From NCBI GenBank assembly GCA_019055375.1, contig JAHQIW010007294.1, positions 1 through 64,000 on the forward strand: a stretch of DNA of 64,000 bases, written 5' to 3'. Of this stretch, positions 1-8,699 are shown piece by piece. The first letter of the stretch is position 1, and every line of letters begins with the position of its first letter. A program made the translations under genes and the position numbers. The notes beneath the pieces are model-generated. The model saw only the letters and a list, made by a program, of their open reading frames with translations, made no database searches and was not told where the DNA came from. This DNA comes from Parelaphostrongylus tenuis (Eukaryota > Nematoda > Chromadorea > Rhabditida > Metastrongylidae).

Positions 1-117
1 CACTCGAATACGGGTGTGGGTGGTGATTGACATTTCCTTTTGTTGTTTATTACCATGTTGTCAGTTTTCTCATTTCATATAGATTTCACACTTACCAGTG
101 TGATATTTACCTAGGAG

Positions 118-870
118 TCAAACAGCAGGTCCTTTCTCGAATTTTTGAGTAATTGAGCACAGCAGAGACATCGCTCTAAGCCCGCCTCGCTGCACGACTG
201 GGGCAGTCCGTAGTGCAGAGTGGTTAGTGATGCCGCCCATTGGGAAGAGAAGGTTGGCAGTTTGACCCTTAACCATGGCGCTTCGCAATGGATTTTTTTG
301 GTGTCGATCAGTATTGAAGGTTCTTCTATAGGACGTAAATATCACATCAGAAAGAAAGCTTAGTGAATAACAATTAGTTTTTGATACGAAACGTCGATCC
401 ATATGATAACAACACATACCTAATTTCTTTCGACAGATTTGTCGAAGTCAGGATTGGAAATATACTTTCTATAGTGTGCGACCTTTTAGAAGAACTTGAA
501 TGGAAGTGGATGAAGTCAGTTGCGCGCGAAACCTGTACGTTGGCTCGTTGTTACCCCGTGAATCTACTTATCGTTTCAGGAAGTAGTGATTTATTTGTCA
601 ACTAACCTCTTTTTTGCTAAAATCACATCTATACAGCAACTTTCAATACTGATCATCTCTGAAAATAACGCTAATAGATATGCTGTGAAGTGTCGTGGCA
701 GGGTATCGAACCAGCGACCTACTCCGAAATGCCCAGATGCAACATTAATCACTCAGCACTACGGAGTGATTACCGCACCCGGCGACGCGGCGCTAGCGTC
801 GTGTCCCTGTCGTACCTCAAAGGTCGAAGAAATTTCAGAAAAAGTTCAAGAAAGATTTCTCGTGTTTTTT
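118..870. mobile_element. Foldback element FB-A with tRNA-like arms
   Basis: Two related arms lie in inverted orientation, about 130-345 (+) and 600-865 (-), around a 250-bp centre. Each arm holds a Pol III-like internal promoter. In the left arm an A-box-like TAGTGCAGAGTGG is at 211-223 and a B-box-like GGCAGTTTGACCC at 256-268. The right arm has the reverse complement of GGTTCGATACC near 702-715. The arms share the downstream block GATCAGTATTGAA and GC-rich outer ends. A second pair with the same layout is at 38618-39285. It could instead be two independent SINE copies in tail-to-tail orientation, but the repeated arrangement favours a foldback unit. Confidence 0.55.
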
Positions 871-929
871 TGTGCTCCTCCGCAGTGTTATGATATTAAA
901 AATACACCTGAGAGATTTAAGTAATAAGC

Positions 930-1440
930 AAAAAATTCGATTTCAGACGAGAGTTGAACCCGCGTTTTAGCCTTAGCTGGGGCGCGTGCTATCCCTATAC
1001 CACCGAGGCCATCGCTTTACCACCACTTATTCTTCTATTTCTCTTACCATAGCTATCAGCCGCCAACCTTTAACAGGTTGTCTCGAGTAAGCATATTAGC
1101 ATTTAGACCCAGTTAAGCTGACAGCCATTATGTATAGAATTCTTAGGATCTCCTATGTTTTTACTGCTTCTTCGCACTGTTATGATGTTATGAATGCACT
1201 TAAGAAAAAAAAGTAATAAAAACATAAGAATCTTGAGTACTACATGTGCACAATGTCTGTCAGCTTAACTGGGTCTAGATACTATATATGCTTATTCGAC
1301 GAAACTTGTTAGAGGTTTGTGGCTAATAGCTAGGATTGAGGGATATTGAAGAATGAGTGGTGGTCAAGCGGTTACTTCGATGGTGTATGGTATCAGGCGT
1401 CCCGCTATGGATGAAACGCGGTTTCAACCTCCATCTGAGG
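930..1440. mobile_element. Foldback element FB-B, tRNA-like sequence in each arm
   Basis: The inverted arms are 935-1128 and 1256-1440. The inner arm ends match over ACCCAGTTAAGCTGACAG. Both outer arms contain a tRNA-like unit pointing away from the centre: on the minus strand at about 937-1020 (A-box-like TGGCCTCGGTGGTATAGGG, B-box-like GGGTTCAACTCTC) and on the plus strand at about 1351-1435 (GTGGTCAAGCGGTTAC, then GCGGTTTCAACCTC). The centre (1140-1240) is itself a smaller imperfect palindrome. It has the same plan as 48690-49190. No transposase is encoded. Confidence 0.65.
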
Positions 1441-1729
1441 TCGTATTTTTGCTTTCCATCCAATTCGCTTAGAAGTTTCAATATAATCCTAGTCGTAAGA
1501 CCGTCATAGCGTTCATACACGATTGGACGGTCCTCCGAATACGTTGTTTGGTAGGCCCATTTTGCTCCAACAATTCTTTGGTTTTTCATTCTTTTCCTGC
1601 TTTTCGGAAACCAGTGGGACGATAGTGCCAAAGGGCTCAATAAATTTTTAATGGGTTTCTAGGGCTATATGGACTGAAACAGGTACACATAGATGACGGC
1701 GATCAGAAACTTTTTTAATTGACGATTTG

Positions 1730-2154
1730 TTACTGTTTCAATATATCCTTTCATTATTATTTGAGCCAACTTGTCATGTGGTCTGGTAAGGGCTCTTGTA
1801 CAGCCCGATACACGTGTTTCGCCTTACACACTCGTCAGCCGGGCAGAACCCGTCGTCTTTCGATCTTTTTATAGTCAGTTCTCTCGGGAGCCTTACACTC
1901 CTTATAGAGAGTCCATCGAAGACGAACGTTTTACACTCTATGTCAAGTGAAATTTTCACCTAACACAGAGTGTTCCGCAATCGTTCTGCCCGGCTGACGA
2001 GTCTGTAAGGACGAAACACGTGTATCGGGCTGTACAAGAGCCCTTACCAGACCACATGACAAGTTGGCTCAAATAATAATAATAAAAGGATCTATCGAAA
2101 TTTGAGCGTGGTCTGAAAAAAGCACTCGAAATCAAGGTATTACTGTTTCAATAT
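1730..2154. mobile_element. Foldback MITE, family F1, copy a
   Basis: This is a long palindrome. The left arm starts with TTTGAGCCAACTTGTCATGT and the right arm ends with its inverse. It contains the family core ACACGTGTTTCG with CTCGTCAG on the left and the inverse on the right. The right terminus CACTCGAAATCAAGGTAT is present, but the matching left terminus is lost. A 15-bp direct repeat TTACTGTTTCAATAT lies at 1730-1744 and 2140-2154. The element sits immediately upstream of the last RPB9 exon, so it is inside that gene's last intron. Confidence 0.75.
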
Positions 2155-2177
2155 CTTTTCCTTTATTTTTTTTTCAG

Positions 2178-2240
2178 GAGGAAATGAGGCTTTATTACGT
2201 ATGTATGGAAGCTACTTGTAGCCATCGATGGACCGAGTGA
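2178..2240 (+). CDS. rpb-9: RNA polymerase II subunit RPB9, terminal exon
   Basis: This is the last exon of the small zinc-ribbon subunit RPB9 (POLR2I) of nuclear RNA polymerase II, which in the known family supports transcription fidelity and TFIIS-stimulated RNA cleavage. After a strong acceptor (poly-T then TTTTCAG ending at 2177) the frame reads EEMRLYYVCMEATCSHRWTE and stops at TGA 2238-2240. It carries the second cysteine pair of the C-terminal ribbon (C-x4-C) and the HRW-T-E ending that is characteristic of RPB9. The earlier exons, with the N-terminal ribbon and first C-terminal cysteine pair, were not found in 1-2170. They probably lie upstream of the window. The preceding intron contains at least the F1 foldback, and probably FB-A and FB-B. 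The gene appears to be the upstream member of a pair with LAMTOR2. TFIIS or RPA12 would differ in these end residues, so RPB9 is favoured. Confidence 0.88.
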   Translation, partial: EEMRLYYVCMEATCSHRWTE

Positions 2241-2319
2241 TATTGTTTTTGGCATTGTTTTCCCTTTCTGTTCAACTTGTTGAATGTGATTCATGTGGTT
2301 CTGGAACGTTGTTATTGTA

Positions 2320-2325
2320 AATAAA
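2320..2325 (+). terminator. Poly(A) signal of the RPB9 transcript
   Basis: AATAAA lies 80 nt after the RPB9 stop codon and 99 nt before the LAMTOR2 splice acceptor. This spacing is typical of internal cleavage and polyadenylation sites in nematode operons. Confidence 0.7.
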
Positions 2326-2411
2326 TATCTGTTTTTGACAAATGAAATGATCTATGTTCAGTTCGTATGACGTGGTATCTGTGTCCTTTACGATTTTCGT
2401 GAAATTTTCAT

Positions 2412-2424
2412 CTCTCATTTTCAG
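2412..2424 (+). promoter_or_regulatory. Probable SL trans-splice acceptor for LAMTOR2
   Basis: CATCTCTCATTTTCAG ends at 2424, 67 nt before the LAMTOR2 start codon. No exon or good donor lies between it and the RPB9 poly(A) signal. An acceptor without a partner donor at this distance from an upstream poly(A) site is how downstream genes of nematode operons receive an SL2-type leader. Use of SL2 rather than SL1 is inferred. Confidence 0.65.
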
Positions 2425-2491
2425 GTTACCTAATTTAAGTAATATCTTTTCGTTTGAGCAATTTTTCCAAATTTCGCAAATCGTTAGCTCA

Positions 2492-5400
2492 ATGTTGCGA
2501 CAAAAGGCCTTGGTAGAAGTTCTCGGTCAAGTTAATACTGCCGAAGTCTCTGGCTCTCTGTTATTCAATCGTGAAGGTACGCATAGCATTCGATGGTACG
2601 GATTGCACACTCATAGATCTTTGACTTAACATTTTCTTATTCCCTAGCATTAAGCTTCAAATACTAAATGTTGCGGCTTCTTTCATCTTTAGTTCCTGGT
2701 GATTTCAAATTTTATTGGGTTGACAAGAAACTCTCGAGTTTTCTTCGTTTTTTCTAGTTATCTTTTATACATTTAAGTTTGTCTCTACTACGTTTAGAGC
2801 AGCTTGCGGTTATTCTGATGCATAACACTTATATACCTTTGTATTAAGATAGATCTTTCCTGAAAGCAAGATCGATTGTTAATGCTACGCGAGTATCTTT
2901 TCGATTCAAGTGCTGCTTTAGCACGCAACGTTGCTCGTATAACATCAACAATCGTTTTTACTTTCGGTACAAATCCATCTCAAACAAAGGTATAGGTGTT
3001 TTTTTATAAAAATAACCGCAACAGGCTACTTTGAATGGTAGAGAAAACAAAAACTTAAATCCCAGGGCCGGCTATCTATTAACCTCGGCATAGTTTGAAT
3101 AAATGAGTATCTTCTTCTGTTTAGCTGCTCCGAGGTTTTATTGATAATATTTATTGAATATCAGCGAAGCATATAACAATACAGTTAATAATGCAGCACG
3201 AATATTACAACAGTCGTGGTAGCTTACGTTTAGGCAAGGTTCGCCATCTTCAGAGCCTGGAAAGGTCAAATTGATTCGCAAATTATTGAATCAAAGGCCT
3301 TTGTTGCCCCTGCAGAAAACGTAAGAAATACATTTTTGGGTCGCATAGGAAAAACTTCATTTCAAAAACACTCACCACTTAGATGTTTAGGTCTTAATTA
3401 ATCATTGAAGACCTGCCACTTTGAGTCTGTGCTTAAGTGAGACTGTGCCACGCTCAGGTCGGGTATATTAGCCTGAGGTATGGTGCGAGGTCACGCGTTA
3501 TTGCGAGGCATTCCCCTTTGCGGTTAAATGCATGGAAAATAACCAACAGAAACGAAAAAGTCTAGAAAATTTCTTACCATCCTAATAAATCTGTTTTATT
3601 TTCTTACAGAACTTGGACGCAACCTCGAATCAAATGTAACTTAACTAAATACAATGGGAGGACTTTGAGTTCAGATTCGCGATTAAAAAATTTTAGGATT
3701 ACTAATAGCGTATAGTGGCTATCGAGATAGTAAGGATCATGCTAATGTGTCCGCTGCGTTAATCTCAAGCATATGGGAGTCATTTGATAGAAAAGGTAAC
3801 TACTTCATCTTCAACTTCTTTGTAAGAGATTTGTAGGAGTTGTCTTCAACGTAGATGTTGTAGATGAACATACCTTAAAGGGGGATTTTGTTTCAGGTGG
3901 GCGTGAAGATTTGAGGAAACAATGATCATATGCGAAGACGGAGTAATAGCAGCAACCCGAGTATCCAATATGTTACTAGCACTCAAGGTTGTTCTAATGC
4001 AGTTTTTCACTTGGTATTCTATCCTACTTTTCTTCCCAAAAATTCATCCCATTTTTTGGCCCACTTACGCTGCTTTCCTTGTTGTTCACGTCCTATTTTT
4101 CTCATTAATTCTCCAGTTGTATTCCAAATTAGTGTGCGGGGCTTACAAGGAAGGAACATGTTCTGGTGCAAGACACGTGTTTCGGCCCTGCGGCTTCGTC
4201 AGTTGCTCGGTGAAGTTTCGTTTGGTAGTTACTTACGGATGTATCCCTATATAGAGGAATCGATGACGGACATTCAAACTTGACGTGCGGTGAACAAATG
4301 ACTGTGGCGTCCTTTGAGAATGATTGGTTGTCGACTGCATGACGTATGGTAGTTACGTGGACATATGTAACAAACCTTTCAACCGACTATTTCGAGACCT
4401 CGCTTTAAGAAATCTGGTAACATAGCCGCCGTGCACTGTGAAAAAGCACCATGCAACTGACGAGGCTGTTATGATGAAACGTATGTCTTGCGTAATAGAA
4501 GTGTCATGAGAGACCTCATTGAAGACCCAAAATATATTATCAGATCAAATTGTTCTCAAGCGAGGTTTCAAAATACGCGACTGAAAATTTCGGTATACAT
4601 GTGCCTACATGAAGAAATGAATGCTTCCTTTTTTACCTTCACTTCCGACTATTTGTATAGTTCTTGCTCAATAACAGTAGTAATCTGATATGCCTAGCAA
4701 TCATTTTTGAGCCACGCATGCCAGTGGTCTGTCAATGAGAGCTGACTTATAGAGCCCGATACACGTGATTCGATCTTGCGATCTCGTCAATCGAGCAGTT
4801 ACCCTTTCTCGTCTTTTGCCAATCCTGTGTGCGTGCTCCAGTCCCCATACTAAGAGTTAGCGATGACGAACATTTTACACTCTGTGTCCAGTGAAAATCT
4901 CACCAAATACAGAGTGTTGCACACTCGATTGCTCTTGGCTAGTATATATAAATATATCATAGCTTTCGTTTCGAGTGTTTTCTTAAGACTACAGCTCAAA
5001 TTTCAATATGCCTAATCATCACAGGGTTGGCAAAAGACGAGAAAGGGTAACTGCCCGACTGACGAGATCGCAAGATCGAAACACGTGTATCGGGCTGTAT
5101 AAGTCAGCCCTCCTTTGACAGACCACTGGCATACGTGGCTCAAAAATGATTGCTAGGCATATTGAAATTTGAGCTGTGGTCTTAAGAAAACTCTCGAAAC
5201 GAAAGTATTCTGATAATCTGATCACATGTTTTGAGCCTTTTGTGAGATCTGATTTGGCACTTATACAGATTAGACAGTTGTTTTGCCTTTACAGGCTTAT
5301 GATTAGCACAGTGGCCTTCGAATCAGCCAATCCATTGTTAGCGGTGTTAATAGGTTTTAAGATTATTACTGTTTTTTTAGCGAGATCTGTATTAACTGTT

Positions 5401-5676
5401 GAAACTAAGGTATAATCCATTCTGCTAGCCATGGGCGCTCGACTGTGGTTACTGCAATGTCGGGGATTTTGTCACTCGACATGCGGTGATGGCAAAACAG
5501 TTCTTTTTTTTTTCTAGTTGGCAAAATAAATCCGTGTTTGTGTTTTATGACCTCTTGAGAAAATCTGATCGTTGAAGGCTTCGAAGAATTGCCATTTGGG
5601 ATTGGTTAGAGCTAAACTCCATGCGCTTGCTAAATACCTTGAGGATCCGATTTCTGCGGTCTCTCATAATGCCTGA
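2492..5676 (+). CDS. lmtr-2: LAMTOR2 (Ragulator subunit, roadblock domain), 4 exons
   Basis: LAMTOR2 (p14) pairs with LAMTOR3 in the Ragulator complex, which anchors Rag GTPases and mTORC1 to lysosomes. Coding exons are 2492-2576, 3697-3795, 3897-3987 and 5578-5676, giving about 124 residues; the human protein has 125. Exon 1 begins MLRQKALVEVLGQVNT, like human MLRPKALTQVLSQANT. Exon 2 carries LLIAYSGYRDS and ISSIWESFDRKG. Exon 3 carries GVIAATRVSNMLLALK. Exon 4 carries LVRAKLHALAKYLEDP and ends at TGA 5674-5676. Introns 1 and 2 have clean GT-AG ends (GTACGC...TTTTAG, GTAACT...TTTCAG). Intron 3 starts GTTGTT and ends with a weak GTTGAAG. Two oddities stand out. Exon 3 read from its good acceptor (phase fixed by exon 2) meets a stop at 3921-3923, and the conserved C-terminal half is in another frame, so one nucleotide appears to be missing near 3919-3923. 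Intron 3 is packed with foldback elements. An in-frame ATG at 2354 is ignored because it precedes the splice acceptor. Confidence 0.9.
4130..4605. mobile_element. Foldback element, family F2, in LAMTOR2 intron 3
   Basis: It contains two inverted pairs. GACACGTGTTTCGGCC with CTTCGTCAGTTGC (4170-4215) is mirrored by GCAACTGACGAGG...GAAACGTATGTCTTGC (4451-4494). ACCTTTCAACCGACTATTTC (about 4374) is mirrored at about 4553-4603. The same terminal block ACCTTTCAATCGACTAATTG occurs at about 23732. It is non-coding; short reading frames here are incidental. Confidence 0.55.
4683..5205. mobile_element. Foldback MITE, family F1, copy b, in LAMTOR2 intron 3
   Basis: The outer arms TGCCTAGCAATCATTTTTGA (from 4690) and the inverse TCAAAAATGATTGCTAGGCA (to about 5159) enclose the F1 core ACACGTGATTCG...CTCGTCAAT and its inverse at 5050-5095. 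An inner terminus CGTTTCGAGTGTTTTCTTAA (about 4967) is mirrored by TTAAGAAAACTCTCGAAACG (about 5184-5203). It lies wholly inside LAMTOR2 intron 3. Confidence 0.75.
5215..5420. repeat. Partial foldback, family F6 (left end only)
   Basis: The end block TGATCACATGTTTTGAGCC with GGCACTTATACAG and AGACAG matches the left end of the fuller F6 element at 37310. No right end was found. Confidence 0.4.
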
Positions 5677-5679
5677 AGG

Positions 5680-6395
5680 TTTGCCATCGTTGTTTTACTG
5701 TTTTTTTTTCGTTACTGCTAAAGGATGATGTATTGCTCTAATGGATATATTAGGTCGCCAACTAAATTTCCGACCCTTGATCAAAAATTTAAAAATTTGT
5801 TTTTTCAAGTAATTAGAAGTATCAAATAACATTAACTGAGGTAGTCTCTGTCTGATTTTTGAAATTTTTGTATCAAGTTCTGAAACTTAGGGGGACCTAA
5901 TAACACTACTGATAAGGAAAAAATTCAGACATCTCTCTGTTCACTAACACATAACGTTCTGGAAATTCAAAGATAACAAATATTTGTTTCGCTTATTGTA
6001 TCATACGATTTCTAGAGAGTGCTCGACGAAAAGGTGCCATATCTCACTTAAACTGGAAGGTATCTGTATCAATCATGTTTCTCGTGTCATCATTATTTGG
6101 AAGTTTATTGATTTCCACCTTAATTCTGATGTATTTGACAAATTGATCAATATTTGCTATGGGTAAATAATTTTTGGATTTTCTTCAGTCGTACAGATTA
6201 TAGGTGTTAGGTTTTAGCTACTGTTAAGAGTGGTGTTTAGTGCCTATTGTAGTAATCATATGTAACAAATTTTTTCTATAAGTCTTGTTGTTTGTGAGCT
6301 CATTAAGACTACCTAGTAGGTACCAACAAGTACCTCCTTTATTCACATAAGTTGTGTATATCTGTCTATCTATATCTGTTTATTTCGCATGGTCA
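5680..6395. other. AT-rich region downstream of LAMTOR2, no assigned gene
   Basis: No canonical AATAAA was found close to the LAMTOR2 stop. A splice-like segment TTTCTAG (about 5995) to GGAAG/GTATCT (about 6041) has open frames but no recognisable product, so no gene is called. Confidence 0.3.
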
Positions 6396-6399
6396 ATCG

Positions 6400-6665
6400 T
6401 CACATTTTACTATGCGGATCGCGTACTTCTTGCATTCGATTCGTTTTCTCGCATTTATCGTCTCGAAGATCGAGCATTTTGCTTTCGTCACAACTACTGA
6501 CTGAGGATATCGTATTCCTTAATAATGTCGTAGAATACTAATTGCGTCAGACTGCTTGTAATCTTGAGGGTAGTCGACCTTAGGCGATCCTAGTGATTGC
6601 AGGAGATATTGGGAAAGGTTCGACAGTGCGTGTTTCCTGATAACCATCACAAGCCACTCGGGCAT
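6400..6665 (-). repeat. SINE family S4 copy
   Basis: Shares with the other S4 copies the blocks GCATTCGATTCGTTTTC, ATGTCGTAGAATACTA, GTAATCTTGAGGGTAG and GTGATTGCAGGAGA. The tRNA-like head (GGTTCGACAG region) is at the right, so the element runs on the minus strand. Confidence 0.6.
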
Positions 6666-6669
6666 CTCT

Positions 6670-6684
6670 CGCCCATATATATAG

Positions 6685-6717
<33 letters not shown>

Positions 6718-6801
6718 CATATGTGTATATTATGTTCGTAAATAAACATCCGTGTATATGTGCATGCGTATGTACATGTACATATGTATATATATATACA
6801 A

Positions 6802-6835
<34 letters not shown>

Positions 6836-6882
6836 AATAAATATATATATTTATATATATTTTATGTATATATATATTATTA
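6670..6882. repeat. TA-type microsatellite
   Basis: Interrupted (TA)n and TATG/TACA repeats. Its translation is only Tyr-Ile repeats, so the open frames are not genes. It abuts the 3' end of the S1 SINE at 6885. Confidence 0.9.
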
Positions 6883-7085
6883 TAAAGGATAAAGATAAGG
6901 ATAAAGCTCTCGCTGATCAATCCCTTAGGGTGCGCCATGCATTCGACTTCTCTAACTCGTTTGAGTGATTGAATGCATATGGCCTACAATGACTCGCTGA
7001 CCTCCGACATCACTGCCTCCATAGACTGTCAGGTGCTGGTCCTGACCCGAGTGAGCTGACCTCGTTGGTAATAAGAATTCGGACA
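6883..7085 (-). repeat. SINE family S1, head-truncated
   Basis: The reverse complement matches the 3' half of the S1 copy at 54507-54810: tail TATCCTTATC, GAGAGC, GATCAAT, GCGCCATGCATTCGA and TCATTGTA. The tRNA-like head is missing and the sequence passes into an S4 element. Confidence 0.7.
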
Positions 7086-7310
7086 CGTGGCGAGTGGTTG
7101 TGCTGCCAGCGCCCCTAACATTGTCCAGCAGTTGTCCACGAATGTCCTGTGGAATGTCACAGACAGGCAGACTCCTCGAGGTTGCAAGGAGACGCTCTCA
7201 ACCAGTATTCTACGACGTTCAAGGAGACGAAAAGACGAATTTAATGGTAGAAATAGCAGCCGCAAGAGAGAAAAAAACTGGGAAGACACACATTAAAGTG
7301 TCTAAAAAGA
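7086..7310 (+). repeat. SINE family S4 copy, near full length
   Basis: The head has A-box-like TGGCGAGTGGTTG. The body includes TGTCCTGTGGAATG, CTCGAGGTTGCAAGGAGACG and TATTCTACGACGTTC, in the order seen in the S4 copy at 60200. Confidence 0.6.
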
Positions 7311-7379
7311 CCGTATAATACATAGGACGATAAAGCTCTTGGCGTGCTCATCCGTGAAGTTCGCAAATGCATCCGAAAT

Positions 7380-7435
7380 AGAAACTTTAACTTCGATTGA
7401 GGTATTTAAATAGCATATCTGGCCCTTACAATGAG
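7380..7435 (-). repeat. SINE S1 fragment
   Basis: About 55 bp (CTTCGATTGAGGTATTTAAA then TATCTGGCCCTTACAATGAG) matches the inverse of the S1 body around 54695-54750. Confidence 0.55.
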
Positions 7436-7544
7436 CCGGGGGCCCCCATACAGTGGTATGGGTACTATTCAAATTCTATCGCCTTTTTCAGTGTGTCAGG
7501 TTATCGGGCCTTCAGGTTTCCTGGGTGCACAACCTGAGAGCTCT

Positions 7545-8640
7545 GTCACCTGCTAAAAGGTGACAGATGAAAGGGGGCCGAACCGAACGTAAGCGGGCGA
7601 CGGAGGGGCCAGAGGCGCAGGGGGGAGCTCAACCGCGCCTGTGGCGCGGGGAGGGGCAGCGCCCGATAACCGGGAAAATTGTGCTCTTGGCGATGGGTAG
7701 GAGACCGGCACACTGGGCCAGTGTGACTTAGCCGAGAAGACACACACATGGTGTAATAGATCGGTGTGCGGCCACGGAGCACAAAGTGGGGCGACGGGGG
7801 CGACAGGGCTGGCAGGTCGGTCCTGCGACGGCGCGGCGGAGTGCGCGTGCAGGTGGGGGGTACAGAAGAGCAGTGGGTGGGGGCCGCAACGCAGCGACGC
7901 GGGCCGGGGCGGCGAGCGAAGCACGAAAGAGGGCGAGGCGAGACAAGGGGGACGGAAGGGAGGAGGGGAGTGCGGGGGCGACAAGGGTGCACAACCCAGG
8001 GGGAGGGAGATAGAGCTTCTCTTACGTAGGCTACGTGCGAATGCGTATCGTCAGTGGGAAAGGAATGGGACACGGGTGTGCGAGCATGGTAGGAAGAAGG
8101 CACAACGAGCCACGACCACCTGGAGAAGAAGCCTCGTCCATATCGACGGGCATTACCCTGTGGGGATGGCACGAAAAAAAGGAGAGGATCGGGGGACGCC
8201 GAGACGTGAAAGAGAAGGGCATGCGATGGCTGTGTCGTGAGTTACTTTCACGCAGCCATGCACTAAAAACGAAAGGGGGGGAACAGAGAGAAAAGAAGAG
8301 GAACGGGTGGCGCGGTGGACTTGTCGCCCGCCCGTCGCGACGAAGAACAGCGAGAGCTACCCCGTCGCGGACTGCAGAATGAAGCCAGGCGAACGCGGAG
8401 AGGCCACGACATTTGTCGCGTGAGAGGGAAAGAGCAAGTAGCAAGGGTCAAGCGGGCCGAATTGCAGGGGGGCAAGGGAGCAAGACAACGAACTAGGCCA
8501 CACGCGAACTGGGCGCCCAAACGGGGCGGCGAGACTGGGAGGGCAACGAAACGAAAGCGCGAGAGGCAGCTAGGGACGGCACGGGGGCGGGCCTAGAGAC
8601 GGACAGGAAAAGGTTGGTAACATTCGCGCGCGCCGTGCGC
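7545..8640. other. GC-rich, G-skewed island of unknown nature
   Basis: About 1.1 kb is strikingly GC-rich with G and A heavily favoured on the plus strand, inside an AT-rich region. Open frames of 60-208 codons occur in several frames on both strands at once, as expected from a low stop-codon density, and none shows a recognisable domain. G-runs at about 7948-7980 fit a G-quadruplex pattern (four runs of three or more G within short loops). Two perfect hairpins lie at the left: GTCACCT...AGGTGAC (about 7545-7564) and CACACTGG-G-CCAGTGTG (about 7710-7726). It could be a transferred segment, a non-coding transcript, a satellite unit or an assembly artefact. Confidence 0.6.
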
Positions 8641-8699
8641 TTTGCTTGTGAATGACTGTAGAATTGATTTCCACGTCGCACTAACCGGGCCGACCGCGC

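Noticed and set aside
2808..2835. Possible LAMTOR2 exon 2 at TTTAG/AGCAGCTTGCGGTTATTC
   Set aside because: One frame hints at a GYSDA motif, but it is out of phase and lacks a donor. The true exon 2 at 3697-3795 matches in phase with both splice sites.
7546..8596. Several long open frames (up to 208 codons) on both strands
   Set aside because: They overlap in many frames within a GC-rich block with few stop codons. They are Arg/Pro/Gly-biased and lack any domain, so they are composition artefacts.
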